The notes below the pieces were generated by a model that worked only from the letters and a program-made list of their open reading frames with translations, did not search any database and was not told where the DNA came from. Positions 1 to 12,256 of a stretch of DNA of 64,000 nucleotides are shown here, piece after piece. Both the position numbers and the translations under genes were made by a program. The stretch is from Morella rubra (taxonomy: Eukaryota; Streptophyta; Magnoliopsida; Fagales; Myricaceae). The stretch lies in the NCBI GenBank assembly GCA_003952965.2, contig CM025850.1, positions 26,924,855-26,988,854 of the forward strand. Direction: 5' to 3'. Numbering within the stretch: position 1 is the first letter of the stretch; the number at the start of each line of letters is the position of its first letter.

Positions 1-150
1 AATGTGTCAAGAATTATAAATAATGAATAACAAATATCTATTTTCTTTTCTAACCTTTAGGAAAGACAAAACAATTGACGCAGTCCATTGGTTTTGGTAA
101 AATGTATCAGTTTGTCAAAAATGAATCAGTTGATGCAATTTTGTATGCAG

Positions 151-1796
151 AGATGCTTGGGAGTGCTGGGGAAGCTGTTGCTGATCTGAAGCGGCTATTC
201 TCCCTTGCTGAAAAATTTGGTTATTCTGAGTGGATCGAGTTTGATGCCTCTGTTGTGCGCGGGCTTGCTTACTACACTGGCATTGTATTTGAGGTGAGAT
301 TTTTTGTATTGTGGTTGTTCTTTCTTTCACCTTGTGTTCTAAATACGCACATCAATAGTTAATGAATTCGAGTTGAGATCACTTCCATCCATTTATTAGG
401 TGCTACCTTTGTAGTGGGGTTTTTAGAGTTGTCTTTGGGGTTGATTCAGAGCAACTATTCTTTCACTGAAGGAAATGCTTCTTTTTGTTGAGATGAGCAC
501 AGGGACATTGTTTAAAGAAAGTAGGTGCATTTTTGTTTCTCCCTCTCCCAAAAATGTTCTCAACTTATTCTCCTTGCAGGGTTTTGATAGAGAAGGAAAG
601 TTGCGAGCCATTTGTGGGGGTGGGAGATATGACCGATTACTCTCGACATTTGGAGGCGATGACCTTCCTGCATGTGGCTTTGGATTTGGTGATGCTGTTA
701 TAGTAGAAGTAAGTTTATCTGTTTATTAATCTCTACTACGCTAGGTGCTGCTACACTAGTTAATTTGGGCTGCTATTGAATTACTCTAGATAATACGTAT
801 ACAGTCAGACTGTGTTGCACTTACCAAAAAAGCTACGTTTGCACCACTGAAATCTTATCAACTATAATGTGCTTTCAACCTTGGGGACCCCTTCACACAA
901 TATTATACGTATTGTCATGTAACATTTCTCATAGTATATGGACTGAATGAATGCCACATCTTACATCTTTTTCCTGACAGACTGGGTTTGAGTTTCCATA
1001 TCTAGTATGAGGTGAATCACTATGCTTTTCTCCGATCTGTTTAGTTGCTTGTTCCTTGGTTAACGTCCAGGCCTCACCGAGTTGAGCTTGTATTAGGATG
1101 GTCCTTTGTGAGCAAACTTGGGTGCATGAAATGTTTTCTTTTTATTTTATGACTTCAGTATTGTCACACTGGGACCAGGATACCTGCAGTAATGCATTCT
1201 GCTTGAAAACTTTATACTTTATTTTGGTAGATTTGTTCCATGCATGTATGTCCCGAATGTTTGCTTGAATGATCTCTTTTCTTTCCCTGAGCTGCTTGAA
1301 TGTTCTTGTGCTTTGTGTATGTCTAGTTTTTCCTTTTCCCTTTGGGTAACCGTGTACATGTCTTTGTGCTCCTTGTTACGGATTGGGATATTGCAGTTGC
1401 TCAAGGAGAAGGGACTGATACCAGAACTTAGCCTTCAAGTGCAGAATATCGTGTGCGCTCTGGATGTTGATCTTCAAGGCCCAGCTGCTACAGTCGCTAG
1501 CTTACTCAGAGGAAAAGGCCAGAGTGTTGATTTGGTCTTGGAAAGCAAACCACTTAAATGGTATGATTCCATTTTGTTATTACGGTATAGGTTTCTAAGG
1601 CAATTACTAATCTTTATGGAGATGTTATCATATATATTTATCTCTATTCTGCTTCAGGGTTTTCAAACGAGCTGCACGAATAAATGCCGACCGGCTGATA
1701 TTGGTGGGAAGTTCAGAGTGGCAAAGGGGTATGGTTGGTGTGAAAATTCTCTCTTCTGCCGAACAGTATGAAGTCAAACTTGATGAACTGGAATGA
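151..1796 (+). CDS. HRS1: Histidine--tRNA ligase, organellar type (3' half, 4 exons)
   Basis: Class II aminoacyl-tRNA synthetase that charges tRNA-His in plastids and mitochondria. Only the 3' part lies in the window. Exons read 151-293, 580-708, 1397-1560 and 1658-1796, each bounded by AG/GT and in phase (TG|G forms a Trp codon across the last junction). Visible landmarks are the histidine-specific motif [12 protein letters not shown] at the end of the first exon, motif 3 ([16 protein letters not shown], then [11 protein letters not shown]) in the second, and the C-terminal anticodon-binding domain in the last two, ending [11 protein letters not shown] before TGA. About 190 residues are present of a protein usually near 480-490. 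The first exon could instead start at 61, because the frame stays open to another acceptor; I prefer 151 because the family alignment starts there. The 3' flank is duplicated at 53445. The family assignment is secure; organellar targeting is inferred from similarity, since the N-terminus is outside the window. Confidence 0.93.
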
Positions 1797-1818
1797 TGAG
1801 ATTTGATCAGTGAGGGAT

Positions 1819-2039
1819 TAATTTATTGTTTCCTCTCTTTCTTGATAAGTCAGTTTGACCTTAGATAAATCAATTTTTTCTTCTTTTGAGAATTAGGTAA
1901 TTGTATCTGTATTTTTGTCAAACGTTTAATGAAATTACCTCATTTTTTGTGCATGTACTGTTTGGCAAAAATTTATGGTATTCTTTAGCTATGGGAATTA
2001 TGCATAAAATCTGTATGGCTGAAAAAATTGTAGCCACCT
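1819..2039. repeat. Segmental duplication block A, copy 1 (HisRS 3' flank)
   Basis: The HisRS 3' UTR and flank matches 53445-53668 in the same orientation at roughly 85-90% by eye, with small indels. Shared landmarks include ATTTATTGTTTCCT near the start and CTGTATGGCTGAAAAA near the end. Similarity stops at about 2040, where the CSLA relic begins. Confidence 0.85.
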
Positions 2040-2065
2040 AGTTTTGGTCATTCCTACTGTCTTAC

Positions 2066-2608
2066 CACATTTCCGTCTGGCCTGAACCAAACCCAATTCC
2101 TGGTCCTCGAGCAAATCAGGAATGGTGTTCCAAAGAAGATCCTCATCAGGTTGTAAGTCTGCATTAAATACCACTTCAAAATTCACAATCTGTGACGTAT
2201 TGCTTCTCCAATCCCTCTTTAAGAGCACCAGCCTAGTAAACATTGGTGTTTTTAAAAGGTGTTTTTTTTTATTAAAGAGGCGGTACCTCCGAAATTTGTT
2301 AGAGAAGCCTCAGTACGTATGGCAGAGGAATACTGCAGTTATAAGCACATAAAAACAAAATAGCCACTAAACATGCAAAACAAAAAAACTATAGACCACG
2401 AGAATAAAACCCAAGAATTAATGTCTAATTCTAACAATACCAATTTGTCAAAACGAATGAAACCTTTCAAACGAAGAGGCAACTGTTCAACACTCTCACA
2501 CCTGTTTGAGACCCGCTGCCCCTTGTAACCATTCGTGTTGTTCCTTGTTTCATACTTCACATTCACCCCTTTTCCAATCCATCTAGGACATTCCAATTCA
2601 ACCAGCTC
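2066..2608 (-). pseudogene. CSLA (glucomannan 4-beta-mannosyltransferase) two-exon fragment
   Basis: Two exon-like blocks on the minus strand resemble adjacent exons of cellulose synthase-like A, a Golgi GT2 enzyme that makes mannan backbones. Block 1 (2608 down to 2522) follows an AG acceptor and encodes exactly 29 codons, ELVELECPRW...NGYK. Block 2 (2232 down to 2066) follows an acceptor, starts AGALKEGLEKQYVTDCEF, and reaches FNADLQPDEDLLWNTIPD and ELGLVQAR before a GTAAG donor. The join NGYK|AGALKEG is as expected for the family. Block 2 carries a frameshift after CDCEF-like residues, the donor of block 1 is not GT, and no exon is recognisable on either side. The catalytic DAD-type aspartates read NAD here. 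It is a gene fragment of under 90 residues against about 530 for the family, and not functional. Confidence 0.72.
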
Positions 2609-2639
2609 CTGGATATACGTACAAAAAAGTTCTTGCAAT

Positions 2640-5600
2640 TTTTGGATTTAGCATCCGGGTTTTATTGAGGTTGAGAGAAACCTGTAAAACTTCAGGTGGA
2701 GTCGTCAAGAACTTGAACTATGAGTCGGTCTGATGGGCATGAAAGCCCACACGCTGCTCCAATGGAGAGTTTGTTAACCGGGACACAAAATCAATGCATA
2801 TATGTAGGTACGTAGTTTGTCCGTTTTCAGAAGTTTCTTGTGAAAGAAATATGTAATAATTGTCAAAACAGCTGAGATCATAACTATCTAATTCAGACGA
2901 GTGCAACCGACCAGTAAGTTCTTCACTTTTGTCAGTTAGCTGAAATTAACCTCTTGAAAGTTTATGTCCCATGTGACACATACAGAACTATCATGTTCTA
3001 TAGTTGTAGGAATAATATAGTATTTGGATGGTGTAAAGACGAGCATGAGTAGAATGGAGAGCCATGGCCGAGGCTCTTAACGCTTCAGAAATAGAGCTAG
3101 ATCTTGATTACTATTTTTTTCTCCATTGTTGGAGATAAATCAGCTCCAATAATTGCAAATAATGCTTTCTTAACCCCAACAACATCTGTACTGTTTATTC
3201 TTGTAACCATGCTTCCTGGTATCAGTAAAAAGTGCTACAAGTACCTATAAAACGAATGGGAGAAACCACAATCTTCTCAAGTCTCTTATATTGTTTTGAG
3301 TGTTACGCGTTGGGTCCTTCAGAAATAAACTAAGTCGAGAATGACTCCTGATTCATACAAATGCAACTGGACTGCTAGTACTTTATTTTTGGTTTGCATT
3401 CCTTAAGCCCTTTTATGGGAATTCTCTACTGATGGCGATCTGGATGTCTACACAATCTCACAAACCTATTATTGAAAACACGCATAAGAATGGATGTCTT
3501 CAAACTGTAGCTTATGAGCAGCAGATTGTGTGTATATGTTATATTGCATAATAAAGAAGGGGAAGCATCTGAATGGAAAATGCCCTGTCAAAATGAAAAT
3601 TTTGCTTTCTTGGCAACAGCAATGGTACTTTACATACTTGCGCTGCAATACATGTTAGATTGTTGATCATCTTTACTATTTATATAGGAACATGTTGGCA
3701 TGGGAAACTGTGCTGTCAAACATATGAATTATGCTACTATGCACATGTTTCTGTGTTTCAGGCAGATGCTTCAGTGCTTTGGACGGGAAGTGTAATGGTT
3801 AACATGATTATATTCTTCCATTCCACTCAAATGTATAGTCTAAACTTGCAGCAGTATATACTATATACCAATGATTGTGAAGTAGACGATGAACCATACC
3901 TCTTTCTCATTATACATAGGTATTTGAACCAACACCCTGGGGTAGCTTTTGCTATGCTCCAGGTCTTCTTTCATTGCCTCCAACTTATATTTGGTGTATC
4001 TTTTCTTTCCCCAACAGTTTTACACCCATGGTCACAATTGTCATACAAACTCGATCAATAAAAAGCATGATAGACATCACTGAGCACGACACAATTGCTA
4101 CCCGTAAAAGGGGTACAATCACTGGGATTTTGTATAGATTGCCAGGCATAGCTCAAACTGCTTGTAAAATCCCCTGTTCCTCTCATCTCAAGCTCATGAA
4201 GAGCTACATGTCTCATGGTCTCTGGAGGTTGTATGTGCTATAAACGAGGAAATAGAGTCCAAACTTAAACCTGGATGTAGTGACCTTGAAGCAATTGATG
4301 GATGAGGGCAATGACTTGAAGCAGGAAGTGCATCAAGTGGGGGCCATATATCACCCACAGTCCTTACTTTAAATAGCAAGGCAAAGCAGGCTAGAAGATG
4401 CAGACATAAATAGGGTTTTAGGTGGACTAATGTTGTACAATGAGTACACTGTTGAGAGGGGGGCCTTGTTTGAGACACTCAGTGGACTTGCAGACGATGG
4501 TACAGCAAAGTATGTATTCAATAGCTTGATACCTGGCCTTTCTCGCCGACAATGATACTCTTAATTTTTAAATTTCATTGATCTTGTAAAGCATCATAAG
4601 TATGTGAGATAAGAGTAAAAGAATCAAGCTGGTATGTCTTGTTTCTTCTTCTGAGTCTAGATATGTATGTTGCCTTCTGTCATTTCATTGATTCTTTTTC
4701 TTCTACTATTTAGCATAGTACACAAAAAGATTTTTTCTCCTTTCACTTTGGTATCTGATTTGTCTTTGGCCTTTTGTTTTTGTTTCTTTTTGGGCTTTGA
4801 ACCTTCTTATTTTTTCTTGTTAGTAAGCTCTTATAAATAAAAACTGGAGAAAGAATGGAACAATGCAAGGTGGTGACTCTTACATCGTGGAACTGAATGA
4901 AGTGATTTATGCATTTTGATAGTAGCAGTACTTTTATATGTTATGATTTTGCCGCTGCATTAAAGATTACCAGATCGTGTGTTTTCCAGGAAATCTGAAG
5001 TGATCATGGCTAATGAAAATATGATTTCCTGTTTGTTTATATACCTCTCAACCACAAAAACGTTATCACAGCAAGGAGAAATGGCCCATTACCATTTGTT
5101 TTTTATGGAAATATGGAATTGTGTCTTTAATTAATCTAATGTAAAAAAACAAATAAAGAAATGGAAGAGAATTATTCTGGTCAGTTGAGGCTTGAATTTC
5201 CAGAGTACAGAATGCAAAGGATAAAACTTGCAGGTTAGAATATTTTGAGTTTATGGAATCTAACCACCCTATAAACAACCAACTATTATTCTTCTAGCTT
5301 ATAAAGCTAATATCCACCTTGAGCACAAGTTGCACTCGGGGGGAAAAGAAAAAGGAATATTTGTCGAGTTCTATAACGGATGAATCCAACATGCTTTGCC
5401 TGCAGATATGTTGACTGCAGTTATGAGCTTCTAATACATCCTCACGACTGAGTTTTCTGAAAATTTGAAGTTAGTAATCATGGTTGGTGCCTCCAGCTTG
5501 TTTGCAACTCTTTAGTACATTTTCCTCTGACTTTCTGAGGTCTAAACTAAAAATTGAAACTTATCCCTCATGAGATGCATATCAATCAGATAATCATGAT

Positions 5601-6387
5601 TCTTTAGATGATTTTGCGAGCTATAAAGTATAACATCAGCATACATGGAAAATGTTTATGTAGGATATGTAAATGTTAGGACGAATTAAGTGAAATATAG
5701 AAATAAAATTTGTCCTCAGGTGAATTATATGATACTGGATTATACTGCTATTTGGGAGTAGCAATAGTTTCCAATTCTATCTCTTCAAATTTCTTCTGAT
5801 TCAGAAGTGAGATCAGAAGTGAGAGGACCTAATTTTGGTGGCGGGTCGAAACATTGTATTAGATTCATTAGAACCTGGCATAGCTTTGCCCTTTGGTCTG
5901 AGCAGGCATTTCCTTCACCGAGGACTCTGAGATATGCTGTTATGTTCTGTTCCTCTCCAAGGCCAGGCTTGGCCTGGGCTAATGCTGCATCGCTGGGCCA
6001 CTAAATTTTGCAGGTTGTTTAATCATATGCCTTGATCTTTAAACCAGTTGGTGATCTTTTTCTTTAATGAAAGTCTTTGCAAAATCTTAGAAAGAAAAAA
6101 GAAAGTCTTTGCAAAATAAGTTCTTCATCAGACCTTTTCAGACCATTCAAGAGGTCTCTAATACACGTAGTCTTTCAGTTGTTTTCTTTTTCTGGTTATG
6201 ATACTACATGTTGAACCGTTGAACTGTCATTTTTTTTAAAGCTAATCGGTGTCAAGAGACTGCCACTTAAGTTTTTTATGATATTTGATCACTCAAATCT
6301 TTTATGACATTTGATATCTCACCTAATAGATCTATTCTAAAAGTACTTGTAAAGAGCGGTATAGCATACTCCAACAAATAATATATC
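2640..6387. other. Anonymous intergenic DNA, no gene seen
   Basis: AT-rich sequence with only short open frames (for example 3660-4061 plus and 4194-4478 minus) that match no family I know and have no convincing splice context. This stretch has no counterpart in segmental copy 2, where about 450 bp (53669-54122) occupies the equivalent interval. Confidence 0.5.
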
Positions 6388-6620
6388 CAATTTTCTCGCC
6401 TACCATAACAAAGGGACTTTTTAAACTGTCTCTGAGCCAACCCTTCTTTGGCGTCGACTTTTTGTGTAACCCTTTTTCTTCCCTATACTAAAAAACATTT
6501 TGTTGGTGAGGCAGAATGACCTCTCAATTTTCTCGCTCTACTTCATAACAAAGGGACTTTTTAAACTGTCTCTGAGCCAACCCTTCTTTGGCGTCGACTT
6601 TTTGTGTAACCCTTTTTCTA
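6388..6620. repeat. Two direct repeats of about 93 bp, 138 bp apart
   Basis: Units at about 6388-6480 and 6525-6620 share CAATTTTCTCGC, then CATAACAAAGGGACTTTTT, AAACTGTCTCTGAGCCAACC and GCGTCGACTTTTTGTGTAAC almost without change. They are separated by about 45 bp of unrelated sequence. Confidence 0.85.
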
Positions 6621-6849
6621 TCCCTATGTTGTTTGTACGGGTTTTTGTTCTTCTACGTGAGGCAGATGCTCTATGACACAATTTTTATTTATGTGTAAAA
6701 ACTACCTCTTGAAATGTTATTGGAATTTGTTGATTTTAAAAAAATTTCAAAATTTTACCCATTCAAACTCAGTGGACCCTCTTCATTGAAACGATGGTTC
6801 AAGGGCAAAGACCCTCTTCATTAATTTTTGAGTTACGTGCCCATTTCAT

Positions 6850-7300
6850 CCCTATGTTTTGACCCATTTTAACAAATTGTCATTCGGTTTTCAAATTAAC
6901 TAAGTCCTTGAGTTTCTAATTTGTCAAGAAAATCTTTCTTTTAAAATTTCATTCTCAAAATTAATAGTTCATATGTCAATTCCAATTAGAAGTTGACATG
7001 TATCACCCAAAACTAAAATCATGTGACTTATAATTCTTTAAAGTTTTTTTCTTAATTTTTTTTAAAAAAATAATTAAAATTATTTAGTTTGTTTTATTTT
7101 AAAAAAAATAAAAAATTAGGAAAAAAAGTTAAAAAAAAATATAAGCCATATGATTTTAGTTTTGTATGAGACATGTCAACTTATGATTAAAAAATTAATG
7201 AAAAAACTAGTTTGATAAAAATTACAAACTCAATTACCTTTATGATCAATTTGACAATCGAAGGAATATTTATAAAAATAAGTTAAAACCCAGTAACCAA
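6850..7300. mobile_element. Palindromic MITE-like element
   Basis: The left arm (about 6865-7035) and right arm (about 7125-7295) are inverted copies around an A/T-only centre near 7080. For example, AAGTTGACATGTATCACCC on the left pairs with the reverse complement of GAGACATGTCAACTT on the right. No coding capacity. Exact ends and target-site duplication are not clear. Confidence 0.6.
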
Positions 7301-7643
7301 ATAACTTTATAAGTTAAAGGCATTTGTTTTCAAAATTTAACCTTTTAAAATTTTATCATCATTACAAAACTTTCTCTCATTTTTTTACTAACTTTTTTTA
7401 CTTTTTCGCCAACTTTTTCATTCTCTTTTCTTACTTTTTCACTGAGTCTCCGTAATCAAAATTTTAACAAAATTTTATTTTCAAACACTAATTTTTGCCT
7501 GTAGCGAAACACACAAGATCCTCTCCGTATTATAACGGACATAGTGTTGTGCACGTTTAGAGTCTGTGGAAATTCCAGCCCACATTGACTCAATAATGTT
7601 ATTGGAAAATGTAGCTGAGAGACTTTTTTATTTTTGTTCTTTT

Positions 7644-8707
7644 TTTCTCACTGGACCCTATTAACTACGGGCCTCTTTTGGTTGTAGAGGGCACACAAAG
7701 TTGGGCTTATTATTCCAAGTAGAGGCCAACGCAGCATTCGCCAACAGAAAAGCAGACAGCTGAGGCATCACATAATGTCCTAGCGGACAACAACAGGCTT
7801 CTCTTGGCCTTTCTGTTCATTATTGGCAACCGTACAAATTAGTACTCCTCTCCGTTCCCCATTCTGCGAGGGAAGCATGTGTCCGTCTGCATTGCATTTT
7901 CCAATTTTTTTTTTTTTGGGTGACTCTAAAAGAAAAAAAGAAAGACTAAAGGATAGGATTTGATTCTTTAGAACATGGATAATTAATTTATAAATATATG
8001 AAAAAGTGTTGAAATTTGTAAAAAAATATGAAAATTTTTTTGAAAAAATTCATGGTTAGTCCCATATCTATAAAATCAATTTCATACCCGATATTATCAA
8101 AATGACGATTTAAGCTCTTTATCTTTTGAAAATCATCAATGTACGCCCCCCGTCCAGATCAGGTGTTAAATCAGACGAAAAATTATATAAAATGACCAAA
8201 ATGCTCCTCCAAGACAATTTTAAAAAAATTCATTACAAAAATGATATTTAAAAAAATAATATTTTTTAAATAAAACTATGGAAACTCTATTTTAATCGTC
8301 TATTTATTTTTAATAATTTCTTAATTTTAATATTTTATTTTTAAAAATTTTATCTTTGAGGGCATTTCGGTCATTTTGCATGCTTTTATTTGAAATGATA
8401 ATTAATTTAGAACGGAATTAGCACAATTTGATCGATACAAGTTGACTCCCATAATAGATTCATAGGTGGAATAGAAAATAATCGCAACTTTCGTGCATTC
8501 AAGCTATGGATAATAGCTCAAGTTTCTGTAATTAGGCCCTCAAGTTGTAAAAAAAATCAATTATTGCCCGCTAATTGATTTGACTGTTATACTAGATGGA
8601 AAGTGACCCTCGAAGATGAAGTTATCTTCAAATTTATGAGTGGTACTATAATGTTTTCCCAATTTTTTTAAATAATAATGTCATGCTAATATAGCCAAAA
8701 GTAGGTA
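7644..8707. repeat. Segmental duplication block B, copy 1
   Basis: Collinear with 54123-55380. Shared landmarks are ATTAACTACGGGCCTCTTT, GTTGGGCTTATTATTCCAAG, CATTATTGGCAACC, CATAATAGATTCATAGGTG and TTTATGAGTGGTACTAT. Identity is clearly lower (about 80-88% by eye) than in the block at 24205. Interrupted here by about 350 bp (8045-8395) absent from copy 2; copy 2 has its own extra sequence at about 54690-55200. Confidence 0.8.
8045..8395. mobile_element. Insertion-like stretch with internal inverted repeat
   Basis: Absent from the paralogous interval in copy 2. It contains an inverted repeat: AAAATGACCAAAATGCTCC near 8188 pairs with the reverse complement of GGGCATTTCGGTCATTTT near 8375. Probably a degraded MITE; family not assigned. 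Confidence 0.45.
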
Positions 8708-8990
8708 AAATTTTTAATCACTGGGTTTTACCCACTTTTACAAATTAATCACCAGGTTTCATTTTTTTCAATTTAAATCATTGAGATATGCCCCTTGTAA
8801 CAAATTAGTCCTTCCGTCTGTTAACTGTTAGTTTGACTAATGGGAACACTTGACACGTCATCAGCCTTCGCCATGTCAATGGACATTTCCACGTCACTCA
8901 TCTCCCTCAGCATCGATATACAAAATGACCCACAATTTTTCAGTTTACTCTCTTAAGCATTAGAGTGCACCGTTTTGGCCTAAAGCTCAA
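8708..8990. repeat. MULE left terminal inverted repeat
   Basis: Pairs with the reverse complement of 23760-24053. Matching stretches include AATTTTTA at the tip, GAGATATG(C/T)CCCTTGTAAC, CCTCAGCA(T/C)CGA(T/A)ATACAAAA and GACCCACAATTTTTCA. The repeat fades after the GCACC(G/A)TTTTG segment. Confidence 0.88.
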
Positions 8991-10739
8991 GAAATTTCTA
9001 AACTCCTTCGATCCCACACCCACACCCTCATTCATTCAGCCCCCTTCTTTTTCCCTATTTTCCCCCTTTCCACAAACCTTAATTGCGACGAAGAAGAGAA
9101 CACGAGTTGTCTTTCGATCCCACACATTCCCCTTATTCAGCCATATGTTTTTTTCTCCCTTTTCCCCTTTCTGCTAACCCTAATTGCAACAAAGAAGAGA
9201 TCGCACACGCCTGCACCAACTTCTTCACTAGTGTTTCTGCGACACCGAAGAAAATGCATGTTGTGCCTGCACCAACTTCCTCACCAGCATTACATCAATG
9301 TCAGAGAAAAGGTAAGTCACCTGAAGAAAAATAAATGATTTACAAACCATTTCATTTTAAATGTTTTTCACTGTGTTTGCAAATCTGAAGAAAGATTAAT
9401 TAAGGAATCTAATGAAGCAAGTTTTAAACATGCAACCTATAATTATTTCTTCATATTTTTTCCCTCGATAATTAAATAAAATGGTTGGTTTGGGAAAAGG
9501 AAGAAATTATTATCAAGTATATTAATGCGAATAAAGATATGTATGGAGAAGCATTAAGTAGCATGAGATTAAATAGAGGTATCACAAGCAAGTGTCATGT
9601 CACAATAAGGTCAGCATTAAGTTTAGATGTCCTGCATTAGTTGTAGATGAACTAACTATATCAAGTAAAATTTGAAGATTGGGAGATGTCAAGGAGTGGA
9701 TACTTGATATATCTTGGATCAACAATTTGCAAGGAATGAGAGATTAAGGAGGATGTGGCTCACAAGAATAGGAGAAGTACATTGAGAATATTGTAAGCAT
9801 GTACACCATATTACCTACTAAATTAAAGGAAGTTTTCTATCAAACTCTAACCATTTGAAATGTATTTTAGAGAATTTGTGATTTACAACCTCACCAGTAG
9901 CCACATTGTATGTGCTTACAAATTCATCAGTTGCCAGTTCTTAAAGTTGGTCTAGTCGATAAACATTTTTCCATTGTTCATTAGAAACATTTGTCCACTT
10001 ATAGTCAGATGTTAATTGCCTCCATTTTATGGTATCCTGCATCTTTTGTCTATCTTCAAATTCCAAAATGCTTATTTTCCGGTCAAGTAAACTGCCATTT
10101 TCCAATTGAGGCTCTTGTCAATATGAAGTTATTAGAGCAACTTATGTCATGGATTACATTGTAACTTATATTATGGATTACATGGTTTCACTATATTTTC
10201 AGCATGGTTTCGCCACCGCCATCCTCACTCAAAATCAGTCAAGCATATAAGACGAAGCGCTACAATTATAGATAGAGCACCGCTTAGAACTTTCTGGACA
10301 GATACGAATCCGGGAAGACAGTTTTTTAGTGTGCAAAGTATGACGAAAAATTTGTAAGTTATTAAGCGTATGGTTGGTTATTTTCATTTGGATTGAAGTT
10401 GGAACATATATGATGAGTGTATGACCTTTAGCTTTACTTGTTTGCAAAAAATCGGGCATTGTGGTTACTTTTGTTAGTTTGATCCTTGCACTTACCCTAT
10501 TAGAAGGAGGTGGGACCATTATTGATGAAAAAAGTGCAAGACTTGCGGAAGGAGGTGGATGTGATGAATCGCTCTGTGAGAAGACTGAAATGTATGCTGG
10601 GAGTTTCATTGGTTGTCGTTGCTGTTACTAATGCCTTTTTGCTAAGGAGCACTCTGATTTAATTGTTATGTGATGTAAATGTTTTAGGTTAGGATAAGTA
10701 ATTGTTTTGTACGGTAAATCCAACAATATTTCTACAATG

Positions 10740-11310
10740 TTTTAGGGGTACAATGTAAATGACAGTTTGGACATGAAAATGACAGTATGACATGTAATGA
10801 CTGTGTTTTGGTTATGTAACGATAGAATGACTTCCATAGCAGAATGACATGTAATGGTGTGTTTTGGTTATGTAATAGTAGAATAACTTTGTAATGGCAT
10901 TGTCTTGTGTTGTATAATGGTAGAATGACTTTGTAATGACATTGTTGTGTGTTATGTAGTGGTATGGAGTTATGTAATGAAATGTAATATGCTTTACTTG
11001 TTTGGCGGGCATTGTGGTATGTTATGACTTACACTACCAAGACCAACAGACAAAGATTACTAATCACTCAATTACGGATTTCTACACAATGTAAATGACA
11101 GTTTGGACATGTGACACATGTAATGACTGTGTTTTGGTTATAACGATAGAATGACTTCCATTGACATAACTTTGTAATGGCATTGTCTTGTGTTGTATAA
11201 TGGTAGAATGACTTTGTAATGACATTGTTGTGTGTTATGTAGTGGTATGGTTAGTGTTATGTAATGGCAGAATGTCCACTTGTAATGACAGAATGACAGA
11301 TTCTTACACT
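10740..11310. repeat. Minisatellite-like array in MULE tail, unit 1
   Basis: Degenerate repeats of about 40-50 bp built around TGTGTTTTGGTTATGTAA, TAGAATGACTT and GTAATGACATTGT. The copy in unit 2 (16125-16425) is shorter by one internal block, as expected for an unstable tandem array. Confidence 0.7.
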
Positions 11311-11361
11311 ACCCTCAACAGCAACAGATTCATCCTCAATTGCTTACACATTAAACATTTG

Positions 11362-12198
11362 TCACATAAAGTGGATACAAAATTTTACATAAACCGTGCT
11401 CAAAATACTTGTCAATCTTAGGATCCTCCCACCTCTTTTACATTGTACCCCCAAAACATAACCCGTGTCGCTTTTGCAAGCTACGCCGAACTCATGTTTC
11501 GACCAAAGGGCAATATCAATCTCCATTAGTTTCCTATAAGCTCTAGGATATATAACCTCAATCTCAATCATAGTGGCGTTTAAGTCAACAACATTACATG
11601 AAGTTGCTGCCATCCACAGTGCATCCTTAAATGCTTTATCCTTGTACCCATCACCCTTCATGAAGATGATGCAGGCAAAATTTATGGTCCACATCGAGCA
11701 TTTCATGCTCAAATGTAAGGCCCAAACCCTGCTAGTTTAGAACACTAAGCTCAAAGATAAGCAAGTCAATGAAAGCATGCTCTTGAACTGACCCAATATC
11801 ATCTGTACATCCAAGAACGATCTTCAGCATATGTCAAATTAGAACATTGTACTAAGTTAAAATCTAAAAGAAAACACCAACTTAGATAAGCAAGATTCAA
11901 TATACTTTCTACCTATCACTCATGAAAGTCCACCCATGCTCTTGAACTGACCCAATATCATCTAACAGTAACCTCATAAACTACATCCAAGAATCCCCGA
12001 TCTCAGCCTCAACAACAGCATATGCAATGGGAAACATGTTGTCATTCCCGTCTTTTTCGATCGCACAAAGAAGCAGTCCCCCGAATTGGCCTTTCAAGTG
12101 GCACCCATCAACAGATGTTATCAATCTACAATGTCTCAATCCCGTCTTGCAGGCCACAAGGCAAATGTTCTCCATGAACGACGCTGTTCTACATGATT
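11362..12198 (-). pseudogene. MULE transposase, catalytic part (unit 1)
   Basis: Minus-strand fragments of a MuDR-type transposase. 12175-11981 encodes FMENICLVACKTGL, then TSVDGCHLKGQFGG and FPIAYAVVEAE, the region around the first catalytic aspartate of the MULE domain (PF10551). 11712-11362 encodes KDALWMAATS, AYRKLMEID and LWSKHEF, the usual segment after the catalytic core. The middle of the catalytic domain is degraded and no SWIM zinc finger is visible downstream. Upstream coding sequence is cut off at about 12198 by the hAT insertion. Not functional. Confidence 0.82.
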
Positions 12199-12222
12199 AG
12201 GGTATTTTACCCTAACCCTGTT

Positions 12223-12256
12223 GCAATCGGGATTCACCTTTGTGAATCCCGATTGC
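12223..12256. other. Perfect 15-bp hairpin, 4-nt loop
   Basis: GCAATCGGGATTCAC and its exact reverse complement flank CTTT. Present unchanged in unit 2 at 17259-17292. Followed closely by CTAA. Confidence 0.9.

Noticed and set aside
5807-6004. 65-codon open frame with above-average GC
   Set aside because: No family match, no splice context and no copy in the duplicated segment; too short to support.
6388-6620. CRISPR-like direct repeats
   Set aside because: Only two units, far too long, in a plant nuclear context.
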